From Chitinophagales bacterium (lineage in GTDB: Bacteria > Bacteroidota > Bacteroidia > Chitinophagales > Chitinophagaceae), in the NCBI GenBank assembly GCA_017303835.1, contig JAFLBI010000001.1, positions 496,001-560,000 on the forward strand: DNA of 64,000 nucleotides. Reading direction: 5' to 3'. This document shows positions 9,601 to 16,712 of the stretch, piece after piece. The position numbers and the translations under genes are program-made. The first letter of the stretch is position 1, and each line of letters starts with the position of its first letter. The notes under the pieces are model-generated. The model was not told where the DNA came from and ran no database searches. It saw only the letters and a list, made by a program, of their open reading frames with translations.

Positions 9601-9890
9601 CTCAGGTAAACATCACCTTTCTTTTCTACTGCAAAATTCACGAAGCTAACCTCTACAGTGTAAGGGCCGCCTGCGTTCATATTGCTAATGTCAAAACGTC
9701 CACCCGTACGGCTCTGTACGCGGTATTTCGTTCCTGTGGGTTCATGTATGGCAGTTACTGTTGCGCCAACGAGAGGCTCTCCAGAACTTGTTTTTACTGA
9801 ACCACTCATGCTACTGGTCGTGTTCTGTGCCCAAGCTAAAGCGGGGAGCATAACAGCCAGTAAAAATTGTAATAACTTTCTCCTAAGCAT
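6618..9890 (-). CDS. TonB-dependent receptor, Oar-like, with carboxypeptidase-regulatory domain (copy 2)
   Basis: A 1090-residue outer-membrane receptor starting at the ATG at 9888-9890 with a clear signal peptide (MLRRKLLQFLLAVMLPALAWAQ). The order is: signal, carboxypeptidase-regulatory-like beta-sandwich (about 25-110, SGSVKTSSGEPLVGATVTA), plug (about 115-240, with RYNSFYVDGAVNNDVFG and GGGINAVTRSGTN), and a barrel ending in QLGIRFNFN. It shares order, motifs and length with the downstream copy but the two have diverged considerably, so the duplication is old. No SusD-like lipoprotein, sigma or anti-sigma gene is nearby. A terminator between the copies and a similar promoter-like element before each indicate independent expression. 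The substrate cannot be told from sequence. Confidence 0.92.
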   Translation of the reverse strand: MLRRKLLQFLLAVMLPALAWAQNTTSSMSGSVKTSSGEPLVGATVTAIHEPTGTKYRVQSRTGGRFDISNMNAGGPYTVEVSFVNFAVEKKGDVYLSLGETYKVDFVMFNQAKELGNVTVTGTRKTTEISGKGGTETLISREKMQNLPSVGRNLYDFLRNVPQAKVTSGEGITIAGQNNRYNSFYVDGAVNNDVFGLSANGTNGGQTGLSPLSIDAIDQFQVVISPYDASLGNFTGGGINAVTRSGTNRTEGSVYYFTRNQDLAGKNPLVAKELATKLPDFTNSLYGFRVGGALKKNKLFYFINAELERNTRPQPFEFSQYTGNTKDINTINSLVNTLKTTYGYDPGGFLNNEEKTNADRITVRLDWNINDRHKLSASNRYTKLERFNTSGSNAGTINFYNNGFYFPNRTNSTSLELKSLVGNKGASNRLLVTYTDVLDDRDPIGDPFPRVRINDGSGAFVFGPDNSSTINLLKQKNFSIFNIFKFNLGKHSMSTGVDYEYNDVFNAFVQNTFGNYTFANLNDFLTGARPQTYTLGVPYDRVFTDDTKAGAGFKIAKGSFFLNDEIRPSENLTLNFGIRADYYRLLSIPWTDDFTNTTALPVFASNYDLQGARSGMRPKFPIAISPRFGFTYKIPEENVVIRGGMGIFTGRIPLVWPGGIFNNNGIFQSGYTANSSQNVAAWNQIRFRANPYQQWLPSEVGISTSKGGLNLISEEFRMPQLFRTSLAIDKKFNNGWNMTLEGLYSQNINEIYYTNINLRQPQGVSTGAGARTVYPAPVTLPIVGTSNPYDNAILLTNNNGPKGFAYNLAATVSKRTRDGFFFEANYSFGNSVVVNEATSSVNLSQWRFMETVNGRNTIGRSNSDFSQGHRIFAIASKKFTYANKALATTITLTYQGQSGNPFSYVYAQNSMTRDDGPAGGNDLIYIPTAGDLQQLLAGGQILSTTVAGVTYTGAQQVAALNSYIAKDNYLNNNRGKFAERNASRLPFTNILNLKVAQDFNIKMGKQRYQFQLTYEVANFTNMLNRNWGRTYFMSNDQFGLIQFRGYQTGTLNPTYSFNPTIVNPWNNSTSVVPEFSNRWISQLGIRFNFN

Positions 9891-9908
9891 AGTGTAAATT
9901 TTACGGGT

Positions 9909-9917
9909 GCAAAGAAA
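9909..9917 (-). promoter_or_regulatory. Likely -7 promoter element of TonB receptor copy 2
   Basis: Minus-strand TTTCTTTGC, 19 bases upstream of the start codon, identical to the element before copy 1 and one mismatch from TAnnTTTG. Confidence 0.5.
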
Positions 9918-10051
9918 ATGAATAAAATTGGGTTATCGGGCCGCTTGTATTAACAAAATATTAATAGGAAAGTTTTTATCCATTTTTTCGCAATTTGGTT
10001 GAATAGAAAGTGCTGATTAGCACTGCTTTAGCTAAACAGGTCCGAAAACAG

Positions 10052-10059
10052 TAGTTTTG
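10052..10059 (+). promoter_or_regulatory. -7 promoter element of ribBA
   Basis: TAGTTTTG matches the Bacteroidota -7 consensus TAnnTTTG exactly. It ends only six bases before the first ATG of ribBA, so transcription should start at or next to that ATG. I see no convincing -33 TTTG. Confidence 0.55.
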
Positions 10060-10065
10060 CAGCCC

Positions 10066-11277
10066 ATGAGTATGTTAAACACCATTTCCTCAGCTATTGA
10101 GGCCATCCGGTCAGGAGAGATGATCATCGTTGTAGATGATGAGGACAGAGAGAATGAAGGCGATTTTATCGTGGCAGCACGATTTGCGAGCCCTGAAGTC
10201 ATCAATTTTATGAGTAGGGAGGGGCGTGGCCTAATTTGCGCAGCGCTTACGGAAGACCGATGCAGGGAGCTTCAGTTGGAGCCAATGGTGCGTTCCAATA
10301 CCTCTTTGCACGAAACAGCTTTTACCGTTTCAGTTGACTTAATTGGTCAGGGAACCACAACCGGGATTTCCGCAAGCGATAGATCCAAGACCATTCAGGC
10401 GCTGATTCATCCGGAAACCAAGCCAGAAGATCTTGGCAGGCCAGGGCATATATTCCCCCTTAGAGCAAAAGACGGGGGTGTTCTTCGCCGGGCAGGCCAT
10501 ACAGAGGCAACAGTTGATCTGGCAAGGCTTGCCGGATTGGAACCCGCCGGTGTTTTGGTGGAAGTGATGAATGAAGACGGTACTATGGCCCGTTTGCCGC
10601 AATTACTAGAGATTGCCAAGAAGTTTAATCTCAAGATTATCTCGATAAAGGAGTTAATTGAATACAGACTTAAAACTGATTCACTCATTGAGGAAATTGT
10701 GCGCGTAGATATGCCTACTCAGTATGGCCATTTTACGCTGGCGGCTTTCAGAGAAAAGCAAACTGGTGCCGAACACCTAGCACTTGTAAAGGGAAGCTGG
10801 AAGGAAGGAGAGCCTGTACTTACCAGAGTGCATAGTAGTTGTTTTACTGGTGATATTCTGGGTAGTTTCCGTTGTGATTGTGGAGATCAGTTGCACAAAG
10901 CCATGCAGATGGTGGAAGCTGAAGGAAGGGGTGTAATTCTGTACATGAATCAGGAAGGCCGTGGTATAGGCCTGATTAATAAATTAAAAGCCTATCATTT
11001 GCAGGAACAAGGCTATGATACCGTTGAAGCAAACCTAAAACTGGGCTTCGGTATGGATGAGCGCGATTACGGTGTTGGCGCACAAATACTGCGCTATCTC
11101 GGTGTTACCAAGCTCAGATTAATGAGTAACAATCCACGCAAGCGTGCAGGTTTGAAGGGGTATGGATTAGAATTGGTGGAAGTAGTGCCTATTAAAATAC
11201 ATGCAAATCCTTACAACGAAAAATACCTTAAGACCAAGCGTGATAAACTTGGCCATGAAATAATGGATGAGAAATGA
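10066..11277 (+). CDS. ribBA: Bifunctional 3,4-dihydroxy-2-butanone-4-phosphate synthase / GTP cyclohydrolase II
   Basis: A 403-residue cytoplasmic enzyme making both precursors of riboflavin: DHBP from ribulose 5-phosphate and the pyrimidine precursor from GTP. The N-terminal half (about 1-205) is DHBP synthase, with the signature [16 protein letters not shown] and the later [16 protein letters not shown]. The C-terminal half (about 210-403) is GTP cyclohydrolase II, with the zinc-binding cysteines in [19 protein letters not shown] (near residue 260-277) and the NQEGRGIGL motif. Both active sites look intact. I start at the ATG at 10066; a second ATG at 10072 is equally possible. No other riboflavin gene and no FMN riboswitch is visible here. 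It stands alone, between a divergent TonB-receptor gene and a bidirectional terminator. Confidence 0.97.
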   Translation: MSMLNTISSAIEAIRSGEMIIVVDDEDRENEGDFIVAARFASPEVINFMSREGRGLICAALTEDRCRELQLEPMVRSNTSLHETAFTVSVDLIGQGTTTGISASDRSKTIQALIHPETKPEDLGRPGHIFPLRAKDGGVLRRAGHTEATVDLARLAGLEPAGVLVEVMNEDGTMARLPQLLEIAKKFNLKIISIKELIEYRLKTDSLIEEIVRVDMPTQYGHFTLAAFREKQTGAEHLALVKGSWKEGEPVLTRVHSSCFTGDILGSFRCDCGDQLHKAMQMVEAEGRGVILYMNQEGRGIGLINKLKAYHLQEQGYDTVEANLKLGFGMDERDYGVGAQILRYLGVTKLRLMSNNPRKRAGLKGYGLELVEVVPIKIHANPYNEKYLKTKRDKLGHEIMDEK

Positions 11278-11281
11278 ACAT

Positions 11282-11317
11282 AAAAAATCCCCTCACAGTA
11301 CTGTGAGGGGATTTTTT
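11282..11317. terminator. Bidirectional intrinsic terminator
   Basis: A perfect 36-base palindrome (18+18) with A-run and T-run ends, between the convergent ribBA and the following minus-strand gene. Its last base overlaps that gene's stop codon. Confidence 0.9.
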
Positions 11318-12147
11318 TATTGCTTTTGCAGTTTTGATTTGGTTTCGTCTAACTCTTTTTTGAGTTGAATAACGTACAAGGTTAGCTCTTCTACTTTCTT
11401 TAATAAGAGGGCATTCATTTTGCCAAGGTCAACACCGTCTTTCACAACTTCAGCAGTGGTTGGTATATCTGGAAGATGTTTGTTTTGTTGAATGTATTGC
11501 TCCAACTGCGGCAGTGGCATTAAAGGATATTGTTTGTCGAATACATGATCAAACCAATCAGCGGATCCCTTAACAGCAACTTTTACTTTTTCTGTAAGGA
11601 TACCTTGTTCAACGTAAAGCTTGTAGCCATCGAATCCTGTGGGAACATTACCAATTTTCACCCTTCCCTGATAAGAGTCAATTGAAAAGAATTCTTTTTC
11701 CTGAGGATCTGTTGGTCCTTTATAGCTGATCTTGAAGGTTTGTGGTGTTTTCAGTTTATTATCGCCGGACACGCGTGCGCCAATTGTCCAAAAGCTATTG
11801 TTCTTGGGATTGTTGTCGCCATTAGAGAACATAATCGAAGGTTCGTTCTGTCCTTGTGCTGCCCACTCATTACTCAGCTTGAGCAATACATTTTTGTCCT
11901 TTACATTACCTGCACCTCTTTTGATTTCCAGTAAAGCGGTAGGAGTTCGGGTACCGATACCTACAAAACCTTTCAGCGGGAAAATATGATCACCCAGGGT
12001 GTCAGCAGCAATTGCCTGCTGATCCTTATCAGTTAAAGTACCCGCAAATGGGTTTGGTTTACCTGTTTTGGTGGCAGGAGGGGGAGTTGTCTGTGCTGAG
12101 AGCGCAGTAACTGCCATAAAGCAAATCGCACTAAAAACGGTTTTCAT
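11317..12147 (-). CDS. Secreted protein with C-terminal coiled coil (tail-fibre-like Bacteroidota family)
   Basis: A 276-residue protein with an N-terminal signal peptide (MKTVFSAICFMAVTALSAQ). A proline/threonine-rich stretch follows, then a segment like those of repetitive surface and tail-fibre-like proteins of this phylum (GFVGIGTRTPTALLEIKRG, residues about 60-80). The C-terminal third has the recurring pattern YPLMPLPQLEQYIQQNKHLPDIPT followed by a heptad-rich helix that probably forms a coiled coil (about 225-276). Such C-termini are common in secreted Bacteroidota proteins and resemble the stem/chaperone region of phage tail fibres, but the S74 peptidase catalytic residues are not evident. 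The function is unknown; a trimeric surface or periplasmic protein is my best guess. It is transcribed alone. Confidence 0.8.
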   Translation of the reverse strand: MKTVFSAICFMAVTALSAQTTPPPATKTGKPNPFAGTLTDKDQQAIAADTLGDHIFPLKGFVGIGTRTPTALLEIKRGAGNVKDKNVLLKLSNEWAAQGQNEPSIMFSNGDNNPKNNSFWTIGARVSGDNKLKTPQTFKISYKGPTDPQEKEFFSIDSYQGRVKIGNVPTGFDGYKLYVEQGILTEKVKVAVKGSADWFDHVFDKQYPLMPLPQLEQYIQQNKHLPDIPTTAEVVKDGVDLGKMNALLLKKVEELTLYVIQLKKELDETKSKLQKQ

Positions 12148-12256
12148 ATGCTATGTGATTCAGGTGTAACTCAAAGTTATTCTTTCAGGCAGCATTCAGC
12201 AAAGAATTTGCCCTATAGCGATGAAAGAACGTTTTTTCACGAATATTAGTATGTAA

Positions 12257-12283
12257 AAAAGGCAGTCTTTGTAACTGCCTTTT
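12257..12283 (-). terminator. Intrinsic terminator of phoH
   Basis: Ten-base stem (12257-12266 with 12274-12283), seven-base loop, U-run on the minus strand just past the phoH stop codon. Confidence 0.8.
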
Positions 12284-12298
12284 GAAAACTTTAAGAAA

Positions 12299-13267
12299 CT
12301 ATTCTTTTTCTTCTCTTTCCTTCTCTCTGTCGTAGGCTTTGATAATGGCTTTTACCAGTCGGTGTCTTACTACATCTTCCTCGTCCAATTGAATATGCGC
12401 TATGCCATCGATGTTTTGTAAAATGCGAATGGCCTTGTTCAAACCACTATGTTGGTTTCTGGGCAGGTCAATCTGAGTAGGGTCACCTGTAATGATGGCT
12501 TTTGCATTGGCGCCGATACGAGTCAAAAACATTTTGAGCTGCAGATCATTGGTGTTTTGCGCTTCATCCAGAATGATGAAAGCATTGTCCAAAGTACGGC
12601 CACGCATGTATGCCAGAGGTGCGATTTCGATGGTGCGTGTACTCATGTAGTAGCCGAGCTTATCTGCTGGTATCATATCATCCAAAGCATCATACAGCGG
12701 ACGCAGGTATGGATCAATCTTTTCCTTCAAGTCGCCTGGCAAAAAACCAAGGCTTTCGCCGGCTTCAACAGCAGGTCTTGTGAGGATGATTTTCTTAACC
12801 ATCTTATTCTTCAAAGCACGTACGGCCAATGCAACAGCAGTATAGGTTTTACCAGTACCGGCAGGACCAATCGCAAACACAACATCATTCCTGTCTGCTG
12901 CTGCCACCATTTTCTTTTGATTCTGTGTTCTGGCGCGAACAGTTTTACCATTGGGGCCAAATACAAGAATGTCATTGGGGTTACGGTCAACAAAATTGTC
13001 AATTGTTTCAGCATCGTCGCCGCCAAGAATTTGCTCAAAATAGTTTTCGCTCAGATGTCCGTTTCTTTCCAGATACTGCACAATGAGACCGATCTTCTCC
13101 TTAGCAGATTCAATCTGCTCAGGCGCACCACTCAGTTTGATCTGAGAGCCTCTGGAGAGGATTTTCAGTAGTGGAAATTTTTTCTTGAGTAAATCGAGCT
13201 TGCCGTTGTTGACACCAAAAAATTCAATGGGATTAACCGTTTCGAGGTTGATAATTGTTTCTGTCAA
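12299..13267 (-). CDS. phoH: PhoH family P-loop ATPase
   Basis: A 322-residue cytoplasmic protein with the PhoH ATPase domain. Walker A GPAGTGKT lies at residues 134-141, Walker B IILDEAQN near 230, and the conserved ITGDPTQIDLPR follows. Residues 1-100 form the KH-like N-terminal region seen in full-length PhoH proteins. Family members are linked to RNA metabolism and often sit near ybeY; here ybeY is not adjacent. The only usable start is a TTG at 13265-13267 (TTG ACA GAA), since an in-frame stop occurs upstream with no ATG or GTG in between. A good -7 element lies 56 bases upstream, leaving a leader of ordinary length. The product name is secure, the exact role is not. Confidence 0.95.
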   Translation of the reverse strand: MTETIINLETVNPIEFFGVNNGKLDLLKKKFPLLKILSRGSQIKLSGAPEQIESAKEKIGLIVQYLERNGHLSENYFEQILGGDDAETIDNFVDRNPNDILVFGPNGKTVRARTQNQKKMVAAADRNDVVFAIGPAGTGKTYTAVALAVRALKNKMVKKIILTRPAVEAGESLGFLPGDLKEKIDPYLRPLYDALDDMIPADKLGYYMSTRTIEIAPLAYMRGRTLDNAFIILDEAQNTNDLQLKMFLTRIGANAKAIITGDPTQIDLPRNQHSGLNKAIRILQNIDGIAHIQLDEEDVVRHRLVKAIIKAYDREKEREEKE

Positions 13268-13323
13268 ACTACTGCCGTTTAGAATGAATAATCGGATTCC
13301 TGTTCGATACGTACTAACCTAAC

Positions 13324-13331
13324 CAAATTTA
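13324..13331 (-). promoter_or_regulatory. -7 promoter element of phoH
   Basis: Minus-strand TAAATTTG, an exact TAnnTTTG match, 56 bases upstream of the TTG start. No clear -33 element. Confidence 0.45.
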
Positions 13332-13431
13332 ATCTTTTCACTTACGTATTTCCTAATACAGATTATACACAAATGTGGAAATAAAGCAGAAAGCTTTACC
13401 CCGTTTGCATTGCTGCAATATGAAGTTTTGG

Positions 13432-14082
13432 TTAACCGATTTTTTTGAGTGTAGCAATGGTTGCAACAGGATCCGCCGATTTGAAAACAGTATTACCGGC
13501 AACCAATACGTCTGCACCGGCAGCTATGATGGATGCAGCATTGTCTAAAGTAACTCCTCCGTCTATTTCAATTAATGCACTGGAGCCTGTTTGCTGAATC
13601 AGGGCTTTCAGCGATTTGATTTTTTGCAGTGTGTGCGGGATGAATTGTTGGCCGCCAAAACCTGGGTTCACACTCATCAGACAAACAAGGTCAATATCCT
13701 GTATAATGTCTTCAAGGCCGGATACGGGTGTGTGTGGATTTACTGCCACACCTGCTTTCATGCCCAGCGATTTGATTTGCTGAATATTTCTGTGTAGATG
13801 TGGGCAAGCTTCAACATGCACCGTAAGTATATCGGCACCTGCTTTTTTGAAAGCTTCTGCATATTGACCAGGCTCCAGAATCATCAGGTGTACATCGCAG
13901 ATTTTTGTGGTGGCTTTTCTGATATGCTCAATCACAGGCAATCCAAAACTAATATTGGGTACAAATCGTCCATCCATCACATCCAAATGAAACCAGTCAG
14001 CTTCGCTTTTATTCAGCATCTGACAATCGGCTTCCAGTTGAAGAAAATTCGCACTCAGTAAGGATGGGGCAATCAGGGCCAT
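13432..14082 (-). CDS. rpe: Ribulose-phosphate 3-epimerase
   Basis: A 216-residue TIM-barrel enzyme interconverting ribulose 5-phosphate and xylulose 5-phosphate in the pentose phosphate pathway. The start at the ATG at 14080-14082 gives MALIAPSLLSANF, the usual family N-terminus, and avoids seven extra residues that would run into the promoter. WFHLDVMDGRFVPNISFG holds the metal-binding His-Asp pair, VHLMILEP the second His, MSVNPGFGGQ the phosphate-binding loop, and EIDGGVTLDNA the second catalytic Asp. All expected residues are present and the length is normal. It is monocistronic with its own promoter. Confidence 0.97.
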   Translation of the reverse strand: MALIAPSLLSANFLQLEADCQMLNKSEADWFHLDVMDGRFVPNISFGLPVIEHIRKATTKICDVHLMILEPGQYAEAFKKAGADILTVHVEACPHLHRNIQQIKSLGMKAGVAVNPHTPVSGLEDIIQDIDLVCLMSVNPGFGGQQFIPHTLQKIKSLKALIQQTGSSALIEIDGGVTLDNAASIIAAGADVLVAGNTVFKSADPVATIATLKKIG

Positions 14083-14100
14083 GGGAGCATATTTAAAACG

Positions 14101-14108
14101 CAAAATTA
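14101..14108 (-). promoter_or_regulatory. -7 promoter element of rpe
   Basis: Minus-strand TAATTTTG, exact TAnnTTTG match, 18 bases upstream of the rpe ATG; implies a leader of roughly a dozen bases. Confidence 0.55.
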
Positions 14109-14131
14109 ATTGGTCCTACTTGAAGCAGTAT

Positions 14132-14941
14132 TTATTTTTTCAATCTGTCCAAAGCTTCACTTGCCTGAGTCATTTTTGGATCTATCAGTAGCGCAGCTTC
14201 ATAGTGTTTGATAGCCGCATCTTTTTGCCCAGCTTGTTCCTCGCATTTGGCTCTCCAGTAAAATAAATCAGGATCTGTTGGAATCAAAGGCTGCACTTTC
14301 GTTATGTAGGCCAACGCTTCAGGATACTTGCCCTGATCGTAATCAAGGAATACCATCTCAAGATGTGCACGTGTATATCGGAAATCTGTATTGATGCAGG
14401 ATTGAAAAAACTGCTTTGCTGCTTCTGGTTTACCGGTTCTTGCGTAAAACAAACCACGAATAAAGTTGGCATGGGTGTAGTAGGGCTGTCCAATTCTCAG
14501 TTGATCCAGCTCCTTGCACAGGTCAAGGCAGGATGGGTTTTTCTGCTCAGCAAGTAAATGTGCCAAGTATAATAATGCTTCAGGATTCTTGTTGTAAATT
14601 TTGAGTGAGTTGATATAAGCTTTTATCGCCAGCCCAGTGTCTTTTGCTTTTTCGGCTAAGCCTGCGGTGAAAAACCATAATCCTGCATTTAGGGAGTCTG
14701 AGCGTAATAAGATTGCTGACTGCTCCAGCGCTTTCGGATATTGTGCTGTACTGTCTAAGTATTGGACATATTGAGCCCTAATTTCATTGCTGTCTGGAAA
14801 TTGTTGCAATAATTTTTCAAAAGCAGCCACTTGCGGATCCTGATTTTCAATCTTTGTTTTATTGCTCTTTTTTTCAGCTTCTACTGAACTATTCTGGCAG
14901 GCTGCTAAAGTGAGTGTGCAATACAAAATCCATCTTTTCAT
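14132..14941 (-). CDS. TPR-repeat lipoprotein
   Basis: A 269-residue protein with a lipoprotein signal (MKRWILYCTLTLAAC, lipidated Cys at 15). A charged linker is followed by four to five tetratricopeptide repeats, e.g. AFEKLLQQFPDSNEIRAQYV, YPKALEQSAILLRSDSLNAG, TGLAIKAYINSLKIYNKNPE, and AAIKHYEAALLIDPKMTQAS near the end. It is probably a protein-binding scaffold anchored to a membrane facing the periplasm. It lies 49 bases downstream of rpe's start, on the same strand and upstream in transcription, so it may be co-transcribed with rpe. Its partner is unknown. Confidence 0.85.
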   Translation of the reverse strand: MKRWILYCTLTLAACQNSSVEAEKKSNKTKIENQDPQVAAFEKLLQQFPDSNEIRAQYVQYLDSTAQYPKALEQSAILLRSDSLNAGLWFFTAGLAEKAKDTGLAIKAYINSLKIYNKNPEALLYLAHLLAEQKNPSCLDLCKELDQLRIGQPYYTHANFIRGLFYARTGKPEAAKQFFQSCINTDFRYTRAHLEMVFLDYDQGKYPEALAYITKVQPLIPTDPDLFYWRAKCEEQAGQKDAAIKHYEAALLIDPKMTQASEALDRLKK

Positions 14942-15008
14942 GCCTTAAAATTAGGGGAGTGGTTAGTGGTGTGACAAAAATCTGACCTAAAAACCTGTTG
15001 AGGCGGCT

Positions 15009-15016
15009 ATTTTTGC
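15009..15016 (+). promoter_or_regulatory. -7 promoter element of the TolB-like gene
   Basis: TATTTTTG, exact TAnnTTTG match, 17 bases before the ATG at 15034. Confidence 0.5.
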
Positions 15017-15033
15017 CGCATAATTAACAAAAC

Positions 15034-16107
15034 ATGCGTGTAAAAACCCTTTTGACGATCAGCTTTCTGATGCTTGTTTCATTGGTGCAAGCGCAAGGCT
15101 CAGACTCCTTGCAATATGCAGCTGAAAAGCATTTTAAGAATGTTCGTCAGCTCACTTTCGGTGGTGATAATGCCGAAGCTTATTGGAGCTATGATGGTAA
15201 ATATGTCATTTTTCAAAGAACCAACCCTAAAGAGGGATTGCAGTGCGACCAGATTTTTATCGGTAAAGTGCCACAATCTCCTAATGAACCTTTTACATAT
15301 CGATTGGTGAGTACAGGAAAGGGTAGAACTACTTGTGCATATTTCCTTCCTGATGGTAAGCATATCATTTACGCTTCAACACATGATGGGGGTAATGATT
15401 GTCCGCCAGTGCCAGATAGGAACAAATATGGCAATCGTTATATATGGCCGCTGTACAATACCTATGATATTTTCATGGCTGATACTTCCGGTAAGATTGT
15501 GAAGAAGCTCACAACAGCCAAAGGTTATGATGCAGAAGCAACACTTTCTCCTGATGGTAAGAAAATGATTTATTGCAGTGATAAGGATGGCGATTTAGAG
15601 TTGTATGTAATGGATTTGAAAACAGGTAAAGAAAAAAGAATCACAACTGCATTGGGTTATGATGGTGGTGCGTGGTTTAGCCCAGACGGGAAAAAGATTG
15701 TCTGGAGAGCCAGCAGACCTAAAACGCCGGAAGCAATTAAGGAGTATCAGGAATTGTTGAAAGATGGCATGGTGGCACCTACGAATATGGAAGTTTGGGT
15801 AGCTGATGCAGATGGTAGCAATGCCAAGCAGATCACTGAATTGGGGCAGGCAAACTGGGCGCCAAATTTTACACCTGATTCAAAGCATATCATTTTTTGC
15901 AGCAATCATGAATACAAGCGTGGATTTCCCTTTAACATGTATATGGTAGACCTAGATGGAAAGGGAATGGTAAAGATCAGCCGCGATAAGGGGTTTGATG
16001 CTTTCCCTATGTTCAGTCCTGATGGCAAAAAAATCATTTTCGCTTCTAACAGAAACAATGGCGGCACAAGGGATACCAATCTCTTTCTTGCTGATTGGGT
16101 AGATTAA
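15034..16107 (+). CDS. Secreted TolB-like beta-propeller (PD40/WD40-like) protein
   Basis: A 357-residue protein with a signal peptide (MRVKTLLTISFLMLVSLVQAQ). It is built from PD40-type blades with the repeated pattern SPDGKKI.. near residues 175, 220, 280 and 325 (LSPDGKKMIYCSDKDGD, FSPDGKKIVWRAS, FTPDSKHIIFCSNH, FSPDGKKIIFASNR), which form a TolB-like propeller. The N-terminal blade YWSYDGKYVIFQ belongs to the same series. There is no peptidase domain and no OmpA domain, unlike longer relatives. It is presumably periplasmic and binds another protein. It is not part of a tol-pal cluster here, so calling it tolB would be wrong. Confidence 0.88.
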   Translation: MRVKTLLTISFLMLVSLVQAQGSDSLQYAAEKHFKNVRQLTFGGDNAEAYWSYDGKYVIFQRTNPKEGLQCDQIFIGKVPQSPNEPFTYRLVSTGKGRTTCAYFLPDGKHIIYASTHDGGNDCPPVPDRNKYGNRYIWPLYNTYDIFMADTSGKIVKKLTTAKGYDAEATLSPDGKKMIYCSDKDGDLELYVMDLKTGKEKRITTALGYDGGAWFSPDGKKIVWRASRPKTPEAIKEYQELLKDGMVAPTNMEVWVADADGSNAKQITELGQANWAPNFTPDSKHIIFCSNHEYKRGFPFNMYMVDLDGKGMVKISRDKGFDAFPMFSPDGKKIIFASNRNNGGTRDTNLFLADWVD

Positions 16108-16129
16108 TTAGTTGCAGCAGCTATCATTG

Positions 16130-16165
16130 AAAGCCCCGGCAATTTATAGCTGAGGGCTTTTTTTA
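16130..16165 (+). terminator. Probable intrinsic terminator of the TolB-like gene
   Basis: AAAGCCC (16130-16136) can pair with GGGCTTT (16154-16160), followed by a T-run. The loop is long (17 bases), so this is weaker than the other terminators in the window. Confidence 0.55.
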
Positions 16166-16230
16166 TGCAAGGCAAGGAATTTGTCTGTTGCTGCTAAGCT
16201 TGTAATATTGCAGTAAACAAATCAAATCAT

Positions 16231-16665
16231 ATGTACAACGGAATCCTTCATTTGCACAACTTGCTCAGGTGGATTATCCTCATACTCCTGATAGTTAATC
16301 TGGTAAATGTTTTCGGTGGAAAAAAGAATGTTAAGCTGAGTCTCTATCTGATGATCAGTGCACACTTGATGCTGGTAATTGGCTTATACCAATACATTGC
16401 CGGCGATCTTGGAATGGCTACTTTAAAAGCTGCCGGTATGGGTCAGGTGATGAAGAATGCAGCTGCTAGGTATTGGGCTGTGGAACATATTACCGGTATG
16501 GTAATCGCTATTGTTTTGATTACACTGGGCCATGGTAGAGTAAAGCGTGATGCTGATACGAAAAAAGCAAAGCTGTATTTTTCTCTGGCATTATTGCTGA
16601 TCTTGTTGATGATGCCTTGGCCATTCCGTGAGGCTATTGCACGCCCCTTGTTTCCTGGTATGTAA
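16231..16665 (+). CDS. Four-helix membrane protein with conserved histidines, function unknown
   Basis: A 144-residue integral membrane protein with four predicted helices (about residues 12-31, 37-60, 84-105, 112-131). Histidines sit at helix ends: HLHNLLRW at the N-terminus, AHLMLVIGLYQYIAG in helix 2, VEHITGMVIA in helix 3 and LGHGRVKR after it. This resembles small heme-b-type membrane proteins, but I see no definite cytochrome signature and will not call it one. It has no signal peptide and stands alone between two terminators. Confidence 0.82.
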   Translation: MYNGILHLHNLLRWIILILLIVNLVNVFGGKKNVKLSLYLMISAHLMLVIGLYQYIAGDLGMATLKAAGMGQVMKNAAARYWAVEHITGMVIAIVLITLGHGRVKRDADTKKAKLYFSLALLLILLMMPWPFREAIARPLFPGM

Positions 16666-16685
16666 TCGGAGTTTTTAAATAAATC

Positions 16686-16711
16686 AAAAGGGCACCAATT
16701 GGTGCCCTTTT
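16686..16711. terminator. Bidirectional intrinsic terminator
   Basis: A 26-base perfect palindrome with A/T-run ends, between the convergent membrane-protein gene and the hybrid kinase gene. Confidence 0.88.
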
Positions 16712-16712
16712 C

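Noticed and set aside
3097-9890. Reading the two TonB receptors as SusC of a polysaccharide utilisation locus
   Set aside because: No SusD gene, glycoside hydrolase or sensor is adjacent, and the domain order fits Oar-like receptors better.
12449-13171. A 240-codon open frame on the plus strand opposite phoH
   Set aside because: It is antisense to the well-recognised PhoH coding sequence, has odd composition (many Cys and Gln) and matches no family.
15034-16107. Calling the secreted propeller protein TolB
   Set aside because: It has PD40 blades, but no TolB N-terminal domain and no tol-pal genes nearby.
16231-16665. Calling the four-helix His-bearing protein a cytochrome b
   Set aside because: Histidines occur at helix ends, but no defined heme-binding signature or partner gene supports it.
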